DNA from: Gnetum montanum
Lineage: Eukaryota; Streptophyta; Gnetopsida; Gnetales; Gnetaceae
NCBI GenBank assembly: GCA_015680685.1
Contig: MNCI01030902.1
Span: forward strand, 775,951-839,950
DNA: 64,000 nt
Direction: 5' to 3'
Part shown: positions 11,575-24,048 of the stretch, piece by piece
Layout: the number at the start of each line of letters is the position of its first letter
Position numbering within the stretch: position 1 is the first letter of the stretch
Notes under the pieces: model-generated
What the model saw: only the letters and a program-made list of their open reading frames with translations
The model's database searches: none
What the model was told of the DNA's origin: nothing
Made by a program: the position numbers and the translations under genes

Positions 11575-12724
11575 CTATCTTGGTTCTAGGAAAGGATTTA
11601 TTTGTTGAATGTTGACCAATTTCTTTTTATTTGGGCTATCAGGTTTGTAGATTATCATGGCCCTAGAGAGAAAGGTTTGATCAATTATATAAGGCCCCTT
11701 CCACAATGTTTGGAATTTTCTCTTTTGATGTACATGTGTGGGGTTCCAGTAGAGGACCTTATCTCCTAGTTGAAGTTTTACTTTCCTAATTCTAAGGTCA
11801 TGACATTGCTTGCTGAATGCCTTATTCACCTCATTCAAGGATAGGGCCACCAATTGATTTTCATCCAACACATTTAGATTGATCAATATTTCTTTCTATG
11901 ATAGACTTAGGTCAAGGTTTAGATCATAGGCCATTGAGAGTATATGGAGCTTGGATTGCATTGGAAGAGTTGCAAGCTTTCTATATACTAACTCATAGGG
12001 AGAATAGACAATAGGAAGTTTCAAAGTTAAACAATAAGCCCAAAGAGCATTGTCAAGTTTTGTACTCCAATCCTTCCTATATTTGCTAATGGTTCATGTT
12101 AGTATTTTTGTAATCCCCTAATTGATTACCTCTACTTAACCATTGGCTTGGGGGTGGTAAGGTGTTGTTAATTTATGTTTTACCCCCAAGTGTTGCATTA
12201 ATTTTCTAAATTTGGCACTTGTGAAATGAGTTTCATTATCAAATTAGTGAACGTGGCATCCCAAACCTATTCACGATATGTTGTTATATATATTTGGTAG
12301 CAATGGATGATGTACAATCAGTAATGGCTATCGCTTTTGCCCATTTTGTGCAGTAGTCAATTGCTACTATATTATACACCTTTCCATTGGACATGGCTGT
12401 GATGGGACCCATGAAGTCAATGCCCTATATGTCCAAAGTTTCTAGTGGTTGAATCCACTATTGAGGACCTTCCATGTAAGTGGCCATCCCCTTATCACGT
12501 TGATAATGTTAACAAGACTTGATGAAATGGTGGTCATCCCTAAAGATTATAGGCCAATAGTATCCTTCCATTAGGACTTTTATAGCCATGCATCTCCTTA
12601 CATAGTGGCCTTTGCAAGGTCCTTCATGAGCATCTTGGAGAATGCAAAGTTGATCTTCATTAGGGACACACCAATAAATTAGGCCATCAACACATACCTT
12701 ATAAAGGTGTTCATTGATTTGCAT
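11575..12724 (-). pseudogene. E2 integrase
   Basis: Decayed integrase of a Ty3/gypsy polyprotein. The N-terminal zinc finger lies at 12509-12724: HEGPCKGHYVRR gives the two histidines, and FIKSC the first cysteine; the second is now Tyr. The catalytic core follows: GIDFMGPI at about 12410-12440 (first Asp), DNETHF at about 12225-12245 (second Asp), PYHPQANG then VEVIN at about 12120-12160 (Glu). The C-terminal part is open from 11886 to 11575 (103 aa) with QLGDKVLYWNP, LWKGPYIIDQ and a terminal LVNIQQINPFLEPR. No chromodomain. Several stops and frame changes interrupt the core. Confidence 0.85.
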
Positions 12725-13400
12725 GAAGTATTTGGCCTAATGAAGAAAATGTTTCTTCTTTCTAAAATCCAAGTCTTGTGACATCTGTTAAGTGAGAAGA
12801 TATGTAAGGATGTCACTGTACCATGTTTCTTTTGTAGGTGTTTGTTCACTTATTGCTCTTGTAAAGAGGAGTTTGTCTAGAAACTAATTAGAGAGCGGGC
12901 TCTCCTCCTCTTAATTATCCCATATTAAGTAAAAGAGGTGGTCAACAACCACATTATCAATCCCTTTTTTATCTACCATAATAAGATCAAGTTCTTGCAA
13001 GATCACAAGCCACTATATGACATGAGGGCTTACCATTGGCTTGTTCATGAGGAAGAAAATTGCTCTATGATTCGTATGTAGAAATACTTTGTAACCAAGC
13101 ACATAGTGCCTAAATGTTTCTAGCATGTACACCACTATCATTAGTTCTTTCTCCATGGTGGTGTAATTTAACTATGCTCCCACAATGCTTTGACTCATGA
13201 CGTGGATGTAATATGGATGTTTCTTATCATCCATCTATGTAAGTACTACTCCCAAAGCATAGTTAGACACATTTGTCATGATATGGAATGGTCTAGACTA
13301 GTATGGTGCTTCTAGGATTGGTGTTTCTACAACTTTTTTCTTTAATTGTTGGAATGCGTGTTCACATTTCTTAGTCTAGATGAAAGGTAAATATTTCTTT
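12725..13400 (-). pseudogene. E2 RNase H (RT-linked)
   Basis: Decayed RNase H region following RT. Its end is recognisable near 12940-13010 as LQEFDLIMVDKKGIDNVV then VDHLFYL, the counterpart of the LQEFDLEIKDKKGxENxVADHLSRL ending typical of Athila-like pol. The rest is read only in pieces. The borders with RT and integrase are approximate. Confidence 0.65.
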
Positions 13401-14158
13401 ATAAGCTTTACAAATGACTTTGTGATCTTAGAGAAATTCTCTATGAATTGTTAGTAGTAGCTAGTGTGTCCAAGGAATGACCAAACATCTTTAATGATCT
13501 CCAGTTGATGTGTTATTCCTTGGATAACCCTTAGTTTTTTTGGATCCACCTCAATCCTTTTTTGTGAAATTTTGTGTCCTAGAACAATGCTTTCTTAAAC
13601 CATGAGATCACTTTTTTGCTAATTTAGCTATAGGTTTGTCTCTACACATCTCTTTAGTACTTTCTCAAGTCGATCTAAGGTTTGCTCAAAGGTATCTCCA
13701 TAAGTGGAAAAGTCATCCATGAAGACTTCAACACCACTAACAATCTACTATTGAAAGATACTAAGGACCAAGCATTGAAAGGTTGTAGGGGCATTACACA
13801 AACCAAATGGCATCTTACAATATGCAAAATTCACGCAAAGACTAGTGAATGTTGTCTTGGCCTAATCTTTGGGTGAAATTTGGATTTGGTTATAGCCACT
13901 ATAACCATCAAAAAATCTATAATAACAATGCATGAATATGGTGTATAACACTTGATCTACAAATGAAAAAGGAAAATGATCTTTAAATGTTGCCATATTC
14001 AACACTTTAAAGTTGATGCAAACCCACCATTTGCAACCCTTCTTTGGTACAATTATGAGTGGGCTATCCCACTCACTATTTGTGATTGGATAGATAAAGC
14101 CTGCTTTGAGGAGTTTCTCTATCTCCTCATTAACAATTTTCTTTAATTTGGGGTTCAA
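13401..14158 (-). pseudogene. E2 reverse transcriptase
   Basis: RT of Athila-like gypsy type, minus strand. The open piece 14158-13862 (98 aa) shows EEIEKLLKAGFIYPITNS, SPLIIVPKK, the NFKVLNMATFKDHFPF segment and FFDGYSGYNQI. Beyond a frame break, the polymerase box reads FMDDF at 13707-13721 (the family's variant of YxDD, both Asp present), then LGHKISQKRIEVDPKK. Later parts (FYxxF-like connection segment) are degraded. Stops include TAG codons at expected Gln/Trp positions. It is the only RT found in the TGATGAG family in this window. Confidence 0.88.
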
Positions 14159-14587
14159 ACACCTCTGTGGTTACCTTTTAGGCTTCATGATTAGGGCAAT
14201 GTAGATGCGATGCTAGCATATCCTTGGATAAATTAATATTAGCTTTGGATATGACCATGCAAAGGCTATTGACCATTTGTTCACCACTTTCAACAAATTT
14301 TCCTTTTGCTCAAGAGCAAGTTTGGCATTAATTATGAATGATTTACCATTCTTTAAAAATGCATACTTTATACCAACTAGTAAATTTTTTAGCTGTAAGG
14401 GCTCCTACTTGAAGTGATCAAGGATTTCCAACTCTCCCCAATAGGTATCATCATCTTCATTAGAGAGTTTGGAATGAACTTGTTCAATTTTTTTCATGCC
14501 TTTAACCTATGCACATGTTAGGATCTCAATTGGCTCCATGAATATTGTGCTACTATCTAAATCAACCATCAACCACTGGGTACCCTC

Positions 14588-15110
14588 CTACTTTGTGGCT
14601 ACTATGTATAGACACCTTTGAATATTAATCTCTTGGGCACACTGATTGCATGCTTTAATGTGGATACTCTTGATTGACCAAATTGTTTTCATGCAATTGC
14701 ACTTATTATCATTGTATGTGATGCATGGAATATACTTCTTCTGAATTTTTCCTACCTCATTTTCCTTGGATATTTCTAAAGATAGGTGCCTTATACCCAT
14801 TCTTGTGTCAAGTGTGATTAACCAAGCCCTTCCCATAATTATGGGGAAGTCACTTTTACAATTTTTCACCTTGATCAAAAGAAAATCAACAAGATAAAAC
14901 CACCCATAAATTGTGATCACAATGTCCTCTACTAATCCTAGAGGGACAATAATCAACTAATTTGCTAACTCTAGATGAATGTTGCTCTTCTTAAGAGGTG
15001 CTAGGTTCTAGGCCTTGTACATGTCATGGGAGATGAAATTAACTCTAGAACCAAAGTAAAGAAGAGCTTTACATGGCACTTTTCTAGCAATCTAAAGATA
15101 AATGAGTGGA
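14588..15110 (-). pseudogene. E2 protease and linker
   Basis: Retropepsin-like domain. The active-site region (about 15030-15080) reads LLYFGSRVNFI where E5 and E7 have LLDSGFxVNLI, so the catalytic Asp is lost (D to Y). Downstream, 14588-14956 is open for 122 codons: PLGLVEDIV, a substrate-pocket region, and FPIIMGRAWL, which matches the conserved I(I/L)GRxxL motif after the flap. A Cys-containing linker (CNQCAQEINIQRC) then leads toward RT. Confidence 0.75.
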
Positions 15111-16286
15111 CTTCCTAGATTAGATCTTTTTGTAGGAAGATTTCCATCCTTAATCTAGTCAGAAACTACATGGGTTAACATTGTAGTGTAGATCCTAGGT
15201 GGCCCTTGTTTTGAAGGGCACTCGAAGGTGTTTGATGTAGAGGATGAGGATGCTAGAGATGTAGGGTGATTAGCTGAAGTAGGTTGTGAGGGCTGGAAAG
15301 GAGTACTAGGTTAGAAGAAAGTCTTTTTCATGATTGATTGTCCAAACCACTAGGATGAAAAACTAATGGTGAGTCTATAGCCTTATAGCATTTCATTATT
15401 GCAGCTATGAAGGAATCTCACCCTGCATGGATGGAGTAGGAGGTAATTGGGTTGAAGGTGGAGGTGTATGTGTAGAGGGATGTGGAGGATGGTATGGATA
15501 TGGATATGGGTTTTTCCCTCAAGTAGATGGTGAATGTATTTGGTGGTACTCTGGAGGATAATAGTGATGTTGGAATGATGCATGACTTACAAAACTTCTA
15601 GAGGAGATGGGTTGCTAAACATAATACCTGTATGGATCTGGTTTCCTATAAGGGTACTACTACCTTGGTGGTGGCATTTCCCATGACTATGTTTGGTACC
15701 ACTATTGGTATTATTCATAAGGTTTTGGAGGAGTTCCACTTGGGTAGTAAGCTTATTGTTGTTGGTGAAACTACCTTTGACTACCTTGAGGATAAGGTAA
15801 TCACCTTGGAGTTTGCCTATGTGCTAGGCAATGATTCAATTCATACATCCATGCCTCTTCTAAGTGTGACACTATAGGACAAAATCCCCTTGGATGTTCA
15901 TATTGGCAAATGTTACATTTAGTTTCATCATCAGAGTTAGACTCCATAACTTCTTCTACTGTAGTAGCTTTGCCCTTACCTCTTTAGTAGGTACATTCAA
16001 CTTCTTTTCACCTCCTATGATTATGATAACTATTTTGTTCTTTGGATTCTTCAACAATCTTTAAAGTAGTTTGAAATTTTTCATCCAAAGAGTCCCATAA
16101 TTTGTCAACCTTGGCTGAAATGTTAGAAACAAATTTTTGGATGGGCAAGGCCTTTCTGTTCACCACTTCATCAAGTGGTGATTCCTCCTCATCACAAAAT
16201 TGAACCTCTTATTTTCTGATGGAGGGGTCCCTATTATTTTATTTAGCACTTTCCATTTTCCATAGCTCATCTTCTTATTTTGCTAC
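15111..16286 (-). pseudogene. E2 gag, C-terminal part (left of nested E4)
   Basis: Second half of gag, in the element's direction following 24842. A CCHC zinc knuckle CNICQYEHPRGFC is intact at 15879-15917 with spacing CX2CX3HX4C, the short spacing shared by all copies here. After it comes a Pro/Gln/Tyr/His-rich tail (about 15330-15800). At 16282-16286 the target-site copy GCTAC marks the insertion of E4. Stops and frame changes are present. Confidence 0.75.
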
Positions 16287-17080
16287 TGATGAGTCACATT
16301 TTTGGGAACCACGATATCGTGCACGCGATATCACAGCCCATCGCCAGTTCTATAAATAAGAGGCAGCTCTCCCTTGTTTCACATCTAGTCCTAGTCCCTT
16401 AGTGAAGCTCTAGTAGTTTTTTGCCTCCAGACATAGAATAATTTCCTAGTATTTGCCTGCAATGTGGTAATTGTAATTGTACGGCATCCTTATTTGAGTG
16501 TGACGTACTTGGACATGCACATGACTGAAAATAAAGATTGAAATTAGTTCATCATTGTAGTGTTCACTTCGTTTAATTATTTAATTAATTATTATTTATT
16601 GCTTTCCTAGCTAATCTCTTCTCACCCTTAAACTCATGTTAAAACATAGAATGAGTATGACTTGATTATGAGCATTTAAGTGTGACTACTTGGTAACCTA
16701 GTAGCGTACCTAGGATCTGCGCTTGGTAATCCCAGTGGTAGTCATGCAAAAAGTCCAAGATGTGTATGGATAATCAAGGAATGGATGCTCATCGCAATTA
16801 GGCTAGATTAGATTCTCTTACCCTTTCTCTCCTAGATTAGTTAATATTACTTTCCATTGCCTTTAGGAGTAGCATTAGGTTAGAAACCCATCATACACCT
16901 CACTCTGGACTAAACTATGCATGATAAAGCTAATACTAGTCTATGTGGGAAGACAACAAACTACGACCTAAGGCTAACTGTCTAGATGCCACAACTAGTT
17001 CATCTGCAGAGTTCGACTAGATCATGCGTGTAACACTCGTATTCGTATGGTTGAGTGTAGGGGTACCTCGCCACTCATCA
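16287..17080 (+). mobile_element. E4 5' LTR
   Basis: 794 bp, TGATGAG to CTCATCA. U3 palindromes CGATATCGTGCACGCGATATC precede the TATA box TATAAATAAG at 16351-16360. An AATAAAG signal lies near 16529. It ends with the family's GTAGGGGTACCTCGCCACTCATCA-type terminus. Confidence 0.93.
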
Positions 17081-17102
17081 TTAGTGTCATTGCCAAAGAT
17101 GA
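17081..17102 (+). other. E4 primer-binding site (tRNA-Asp type)
   Basis: TTAGTGTCATTGCCAAAGAT follows the LTR directly. It matches TTGGCGCCGTTGCCGGGGAT, the complement of the plant tRNA-Asp 3' end, except for G-to-A and C-to-T type changes. Confidence 0.75.
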
Positions 17103-17246
17103 TGCTAGTTATCTAGAGTAGTTATATCATACAAGGTCATTGTATAAGGACTTAATGATATATCTTTTAGAAAAATTAATTATTAAAATTCACATATAAA
17201 TTCACACACAAATTTACAACAACGCCTCTCCTACAAGATTATAATA

Positions 17247-19194
17247 ATGCCACACTTAGTAAGGAAGTTCATTGAAGAACCAATGAACTATATGACGATG
17301 AAGATTGGAGTACACAACCTGAAGTGGGGGTTTCTTATAAACATGAATGAAAGAAACATCATTCCAACACATGAAAGCATAACTTACTCAATGACGCTGA
17401 ACCCCAAGCGTAACACAAATACAAGAGGCTGTTCAAATCTCACATAGGCATCATAAAGAGAGCCGTCTACATAGGCTCGATTTAAACAAGTTTCCTAAAG
17501 TTTCAGGAGGCTATGAATTACATCCGCATGAATATTTACAAGCCTTCTACGATGCTTGCACATGGAACAACATTGATAATAGTTGACAAAAACTTAAGCT
17601 CTTTCCCATGACACTTTTTGACCAAGCAAAAGAATGGTATAGATTGTTAAAACCAAATTTGATACGACATTGGTCAACAATGGTAGAAGTCTTTAACGAA
17701 AAATATCAAACCTATGCAAGAGTGTCAACCTTGAGGAAAAAAATCCAAGGATGGAAACAAGCACAACATGAACCCTTGGACATGGCCCTAGAAAGATATT
17801 ATGTACTGTTAAACAACTGTCCAGGCCATGGGTTTTCCAAGGAAAGGCTAGTGTATCATATTATTGATGGGCTACGTAATGAGACAAGAGAGACTTTAGG
17901 AATGTATGTCCACAATTAACTATACAAACTACAAATCCATCAAGTTCAAGAGCTTATTAAGCAGGTAGCAAAAGAAGAAGGAAAATTAGCTAGATGGGAG
18001 AGTGTTGAAAAACATTAATGGGACCAAAAACTCAACTTAACAAAGGTCCATGATCATAAAAAGGAGAAATCAACCAATCTCAAGGTGGAAACATCATCTT
18101 TGCCAATACAACAAAGATTAGAAGAAGCCAAGGTAGAGATTAATAAGATGTTGGAATGGATGTATCAAAAGTGTGGAGAGTTTATCAACATTATGGGAGA
18201 TAGAGTTTTGACAACCTAAGAAGTAGGACAAAACATTAGACAATCAAAAAGAAGGGATAAGGAAAATAAGAGCTCAACTGCCAATCATATGTATGAATGC
18301 AATATATTCTTGTATGATCACCCCAAGGGCCAATGCCCAATCTTGTTACATTTATATAAGCATTGGGGAAACACGCTACATCCAGAGTTCGTATAGAGAT
18401 ACCGTGTTCGATCATAGTGGCAACAATCCCACTCATGGGGGAGACCACCACTAAACTAGAGACACCCTTCATATCATTGGAATCAAAATTCTTATCTTGT
18501 TCAACATCCTATTTTTCCAACTGGGCCAACATACTCTATCTCACCATCGTACTATTCTCCTCAATACTATCAACCCATGCCTCCAACACAACCACCACCT
18601 TGTGCACCTTATACTCCTCCTAACTTTCAACATTCTCATCCTTTTCCTTCTTCCATATTGCCACCAACTATTCCTAAGGTTCCAACACCACCACAACAAC
18701 CCATGAACATTGCTTGTGCTACTACTACCAACAATAGTCAGAGGCCTCCTCAACATCCAAAGCACTCCTTATTTAAACAAAACTATAAGAAGGAACAACA
18801 CAATTCCAAGGCCACTACATTTTCCAACTTAGCATAAGTCCCACACCATGGTGCACCCTCATCTTTGAACCCAACACCTCATGTTACTTCATCAGGGCCA
18901 CCAACTCACACTCCAACAACAATATGGCCCAATGAGCATAGAAATGGAGAGTGACAACCCGATCCTTGCATACCACCTAACGGTCCCAAATATCATAGTG
19001 GGTCAACTCATTATCCAGGGACTACATCATACAAATTTCCCTACTATGCTCATTATAATCAAGTGTGTGAACCTCTATGGGGTAAGTATGGCCAAGCCCC
19101 AATACTTCCAACATGCAAGGATCCTCATCTTCCATTTATTAATCCTTGCCATACTCAAACACTTAGTTATGGGGGATACCCCCCATTCTAATAA
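17247..19194 (+). pseudogene. E4 gag
   Basis: Decayed gag. The first Met chosen (17247) is uncertain, because the N-terminal part does not match the MSSS start of E5 and E6. The capsid-like retrotransposon gag domain is open at 17608-17919 (103 aa): LFDQAKEWYRLL, FNEKYQTYARVSTLRKKI and HIIDGLRNETRETLG. A zinc knuckle at 18298-18336 reads CNIFLYDHPKGQC, with the second Cys now Phe. A Pro/His/Gln-rich tail follows to about 19194. No protease follows: the frame passes straight into T-rich non-coding sequence, consistent with loss of pol. Confidence 0.8.
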
Positions 19195-20566
19195 CAAGTA
19201 GGATTAATAAATATTTTTTAGTTTTCTTTAATTTTACAACTTTTTGTTTTATCTTTTTATCTTTTGTGTTTTTTTCTTTTTACGTTTTTGTAAGTAATCT
19301 CATCTATGAATAAGAAAATCATGTGGATATTTGGTTGAGGTGTGTTCTATGTTATTAAGCCATGAGTGATCAATTATTTGGAATAGTGAGCCCAATACAC
19401 CCATTCATCCATTCTACAAATAAGAGGTTTTGTTCAAGGGTACACTAATATTCTTGACATTTTTAAAAAACTTAAAATTAATTTTGTGTTCATTGTACCT
19501 AGAATGAAGAAGGATGGACCAAAAGGGAATGATTAGGATGTGACATCAATGGGACTTGCGGATTCTCTTTGGTGACGTCTGTGGGAGTTATCATGCAATG
19601 TGGTTGTACTAAGATCCTTGTAGATCTAATGAAAAATGGGAGTAAGAGTAATCAAAAGGGCACTCAAAAATAAAATGATGTTCTAGGGGGTCCCATTGGA
19701 AAGACATGCACCCATGCCTGAAGGTTGGTGGCTTCTCTAGATTCATTATTCAAAAAGGAAAAAAGAAGAAACAAAAAAATAAAGTGCCATAAAACAAAAG
19801 TGACTCCTCCCTTGAATAAAACGTCAAGTGATCATACGCCTTGTTGTTATGGTACGCTCATAGCTTCTCATCATGGGATGAAGCAATGCAATGTCACTGA
19901 TTAGAGGAATAGACTTGGTTCTAATCTTGGAATGACAGGTTAATGACACTTTAATCATGCTTTACATGCAGGATTCACTATGCCCTGGGCCAGTTACCTC
20001 ATGTCCCAATCTCTATGATCCCATCTATACTTCATCTCATCTCACTGTTCATGTAATTATAGCTCGTGTCATGTGTAACATTGAACTCTTACCTCATTCT
20101 GGTGATATTTACATGTGTGTGCTATGTGGAATTAGTGCCAATTTCATTTAACCCTTCTAGTACCCATAGACACTTTAAGTGTGGTTACACAAGGGCATTA
20201 TAGGTTAGAACCTACTTTGGGGAGGACCCACTTGTGTAATTGTTTTTGTAATTCTCACTTATGACATAGCTCACACACAACATATCTTACCCTCAGTATA
20301 ATTTTAACAATTTTCTTTCCCTACTATTATCCCTCTGAATTTCTACGTTCTCATGAACCCTCACATAACCTTTTTCCTAATCTTTTTCTTACCACCCAAG
20401 GTTTTATTGATAAAATCCACACTATCATCATTAATTGTGCCTTTAGAATTAATGGAATTACCCTAGAACCCCTTCATAATAGCCCAATTTCCTCAAATTA
20501 CAACATTAATTTCGAAAAAATTCTTTAACAATTCGGTATTTTTGTTGTTCCTCATGTCATTAGGGA
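19195..20566 (+). other. E4 non-coding region
   Basis: No gene supported. It starts with a T-rich tract (19201-19290) like the one after the coding part of E6, and includes the conserved GGGGAGGACCCACT at 20219-20232. It corresponds to the region after integrase in E2, so the pol deletion appears to join the gag tail directly to this region. Confidence 0.55.
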
Positions 20567-20625
20567 CGTGATATCACGTATGCGATGTATCGTATGCAAT
20601 ATTGCATCACCGCAACCTATAAATA
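20567..20625 (+). promoter_or_regulatory. internal promoter-like segment upstream of E4 ORF3
   Basis: GTGATATCACGTATGCGATG with CAATATTGCATCAC, palindromic and of the same GATATC/CGTATGCG type as this element's LTR U3, leads into CTATAAATA at 20617-20625. The LTRs have the same order (palindromes, then CTATAAATA). The TATA-to-ATG distance is about 480 bp, as in E2. Inferred to drive ORF3 independently of the 5' LTR. Confidence 0.55.
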
Positions 20626-21103
20626 GGTGATCCCCCCACAACACTTAGCATCATTTTTTCCATTTACATAGGGGAGTTTTTGAAATTTTTTCTCTATGAC
20701 TTGTGATTGAGTGACCCTTGCTTTTCTAACTATATCTTGCTTGCCGGTACTCCAATTTTAATTCTTTCTAAACTTGCTTGAACTCGAAGTGTTCAGCTTA
20801 GTCATGGGGGAGGGACATTTGCTGAAAAGTGCCTAACTTTTTTGAAATTTATCATCACCCAAAGGACATCATTTATGGTAATTAACTATAACTCTTAGAA
20901 TAATTGTGCCTCAAAATTATTTAACCCTTAGGTATACCAAGAAATTAAAATTGAAAAAACCACCTGAGTAAAAAGGACCCATTATTACAATCTTTTGGGA
21001 AAGATCACATGAAGATAAAATGAATTAATTAATTAAGGAAAGTAGTAATGTATAACTTAACTTCAAAAATAACATTACTAATGCTTGGCCCATGTGATTA
21101 TAG

Positions 21104-23885
21104 ATGGCCCTGAAACGTGGACAACAGAAAGGTCCTACCCAAGGTGGAAGCAAACGATCTCAAAGAGGTGGAAGAAAAGGTCTTTCCAAACAACATGCAT
21201 AATAGGAGGAGCAATCATTAGCATTAATCAAGAAGAACCTCCTACTAATGATCCGGATAGGTAGAAGGAGGAGCTGCTACAACGCCTGAACAGGGACAAC
21301 AGCTCACATTACCCCAAGATTGTGTTAAGGACATCCACGAGAAGTCCACATTCACTGTAGTGATTGTGGAATTAAAATTTGAACCATTTGTAGAGGTCAC
21401 TCCTAAGGCTATTAGGGATCATCTCAAAGGGTCTCCCTTATGGCCTATCCTTTCTAAAAGTAGTGCCTAGTACCTAGGAGAGACGTACCAATCTTGGCAT
21501 AATAGGGAGCAAGGAACCACTATCAATATTTGTGGTGTGACAGTTGACTTCTCCTCATAGGCCATTTTGGAGGTGTTAAACCTTTCGAATACAGGGCCTA
21601 GAGTTACTCAGTTATCCACTTGTTCAGACCCCGATGTGTGAAAATATTGGTTGGAGAAGACTTATGGCAGAGATAAAACATTTGGTGAGTTGACGATGAA
21701 AGAAAGGGTTTACTTCAAAATTGGAACATATCACCTTTTCCCCACAAAGGGCCTGAAAAGAATATCAATGTATGTAGCTAGAGGATGTGTAATGCTGATG
21801 GAAAAGGTTAATGCTAACCTACCCCATCTATATTTAACAGAGATCCTGAGGTGATTCGAGGAACGAAAGAGAGGGAAAATGGTACTACCTTTTCCTTATC
21901 TTATTAGAAAGCTTTGTTGACATGTCAGTATTCGAGGGTACACTAATGATGTCCTCTGAAAAGCCTAGACTGCTTTATATGCTGAATTGCTGAAGGTGCT
22001 AGCTCCAAGAAAAAGCACTAATGAAGAGCTGGGAACAGAATAAGAAGAAGAACAGATGACTGGACCAACTATAACTCAACTTGTAGGACCTAGTTACCCT
22101 CCAGGCATGTGTCCTAGCTAGCAATAAGAAGCACAGCCCAGTATAGGCTAGGATCAATAGCCACCACAAGAATATAGACCATCAATGAGCCATCTTAGGG
22201 CCATCGCTGAGATGGTTAGTTGAGGAATTCATGATGATGCAAACCTCTTCTGCATCATCGATGATGTCATTCAACCTATAGTTTTGTTGGATTGCACAAG
22301 AGGAGAAGTATCCATTCACACATGACGAGGGGAAAGTAGACGGTCACAACATATCTCAAGAAACAAGGCATCTTTCCTGGTGTAGTTAGAGACTAGTGAA
22401 GGGGACACTGTGGTGGTCATGCAACACCAAGATGTCGTGGGAGCTGTAGAAGTGTTCGTATACCACATCAAAGAATCCTTTAATGTACCTGTTGTGCCAC
22501 CGATAGATCTCACAGGAGCACGAGTGCTCAAACTTTGGCTAGAACCTTAATGACTCTTGCAAAACATGAGGATGCACTTGATCAATTTCTCCAAATAGGG
22601 CCAGTAATGATGTCCCTATTTGACATCACGCAGGATGTTACGAAAATTCAATCAGACCTCATTTCTACAAAGGAAAAGCTAGTCTTAACAAAAGTGAGGG
22701 CTAAGCATGTGGAAGCATAAGTGAAGAAATTACAAGAGTAGCTCATAACCCTACAAGTATCATAGTGGACCCTCTGCAATTTGTTCCCGCAGACCAGCTA
22801 GATAACTTTAGAACTGAGAAACTAATGAACTTAATCACAAAGAATAAAAAGGTGGCTGACGAAAAGGAGAAGGTTGTTTTGGATGCCTTCATAGCACATG
22901 CACAAACTCATGCACATCTTAAGGCACTCAAGACCTTACAAGAAGAAAACAAGCAGCTCGTCATAGACAACCTTCGATTGACCACTGCAAAAAAAAAAAG
23001 AACATTCTCAAGGAACACTTCTATCAATTGTGAGAACAATTCATCCAAGTCAACCGAGACATAAGCCGTTTAGCCAAAGAGAATTGAACCCTCTCAATGG
23101 AGGAGGTACGCACCATTCGTCAAAAGTCAGCTATTGAGATAAGCGCATGGCAAAATGAAGCTAAATGACATGAGAAGCTGAAGGAGCACTTCTGTGATCA
23201 TGTGGGGATGTATAAACAGATCCTTTAAAATCATATCCATAAGGCCAAGGCCTAAATCAACACTATCAGTTCTCAACACACTGACTGGTGGGCCATATTG
23301 GACACATATGCCTTTTCCCACCAAGCATAAGTTAAGAGCCAGGACCTGCAGATTTAGGATTTGATAGAATACATGGAGTTGACAAACCTAAGATATGGAA
23401 ACCTTTCCATGTTAATAGTAGGACACCCAAGGATAGAGCTCAAGGAGTAGGTAGCAACCACCCACATCAAATACAAAGTAGAATTTGCAGAGCGTAAGAA
23501 GCTGGTGGAGAAATTGGAAGTTGTAAATTCTAAAATTGAGGTGGTAAAAGCCAACTACCAAGGACAAAAAGGTGTTATAACAGACTTGGCTCAATAGCTA
23601 GCAAATTTTTATGAGTACAAGGATAAAGCCAGAGCCTATGAGGAGGAACAATTGGTGTTCACGGCTTGGTATGTCAAGGCCAACCAAATGTTTCTACAAC
23701 TACCCTGTCCGTGGGAAGTGTCGACTCTGTCAAACATTGGAACATTAGCATGGATGGCACAAGACCCTCAAATCAAAGAGGAGAAGCTCCAAGACATACT
23801 TCAATGTCATCCAGCCTCAAAACCTAGAGCACAAGACAAAGGGAAGGCACTAATGGAGGAGCCACCACCACCAGGAACTACATGA
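21104..23885 (+). pseudogene. E4 ORF3: plant-transposon-protein-like domain plus coiled coils
   Basis: Decayed ORF of 2782 nt (about 927 codons; at least one indel). The start ATG at 21104 has the context GTGATTATAGATGGC also seen in E2. The N-terminus is very basic (Lys/Arg/Gly/Gln). A globular region at about 21320-21960 is open at 21651-21854 (67 aa) and includes YHLFPTKGLKRISMYVARGC and PFPYLIRKLC. It resembles the Pfam 'putative plant transposon protein' family, from memory. Long heptad-rich helices follow (22535-22720, 22765-23064; QSDLISTKEKL, LKTLQEENKQL), and a Pro-rich end MEEPPPPGTT with TGA at 23883-23885. Many internal stops are TAG or TGA replacing expected CAG or CGA. Function unknown. 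Confidence 0.6.
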
Positions 23886-24037
23886 GTTCCATCCATTTTT
23901 GTAGGTGTAGAACATTTGTGTTGTGTCTTTATTTTGTTTTCATTTCACACTATGACATAGTCCCATTTTCACCATCCAATAATTCCATACCTATCCACTT
24001 TGTAATAATTATAACTCGAGGATGAGTTTTCATTCAG

Positions 24038-24048
24038 TCATGGGGGTA
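24038..24048 (+). other. E4 polypurine tract
   Basis: TCATGGGGGTA directly abuts the 3' LTR start TGATGAG. The same string precedes the E6 3' LTR. Confidence 0.85.

Noticed and set aside
18541-18837. Overlapping Pro/His- and Arg-rich open frames on both strands
   Set aside because: Shadows of the Pro/Gln-rich gag tail of E4.
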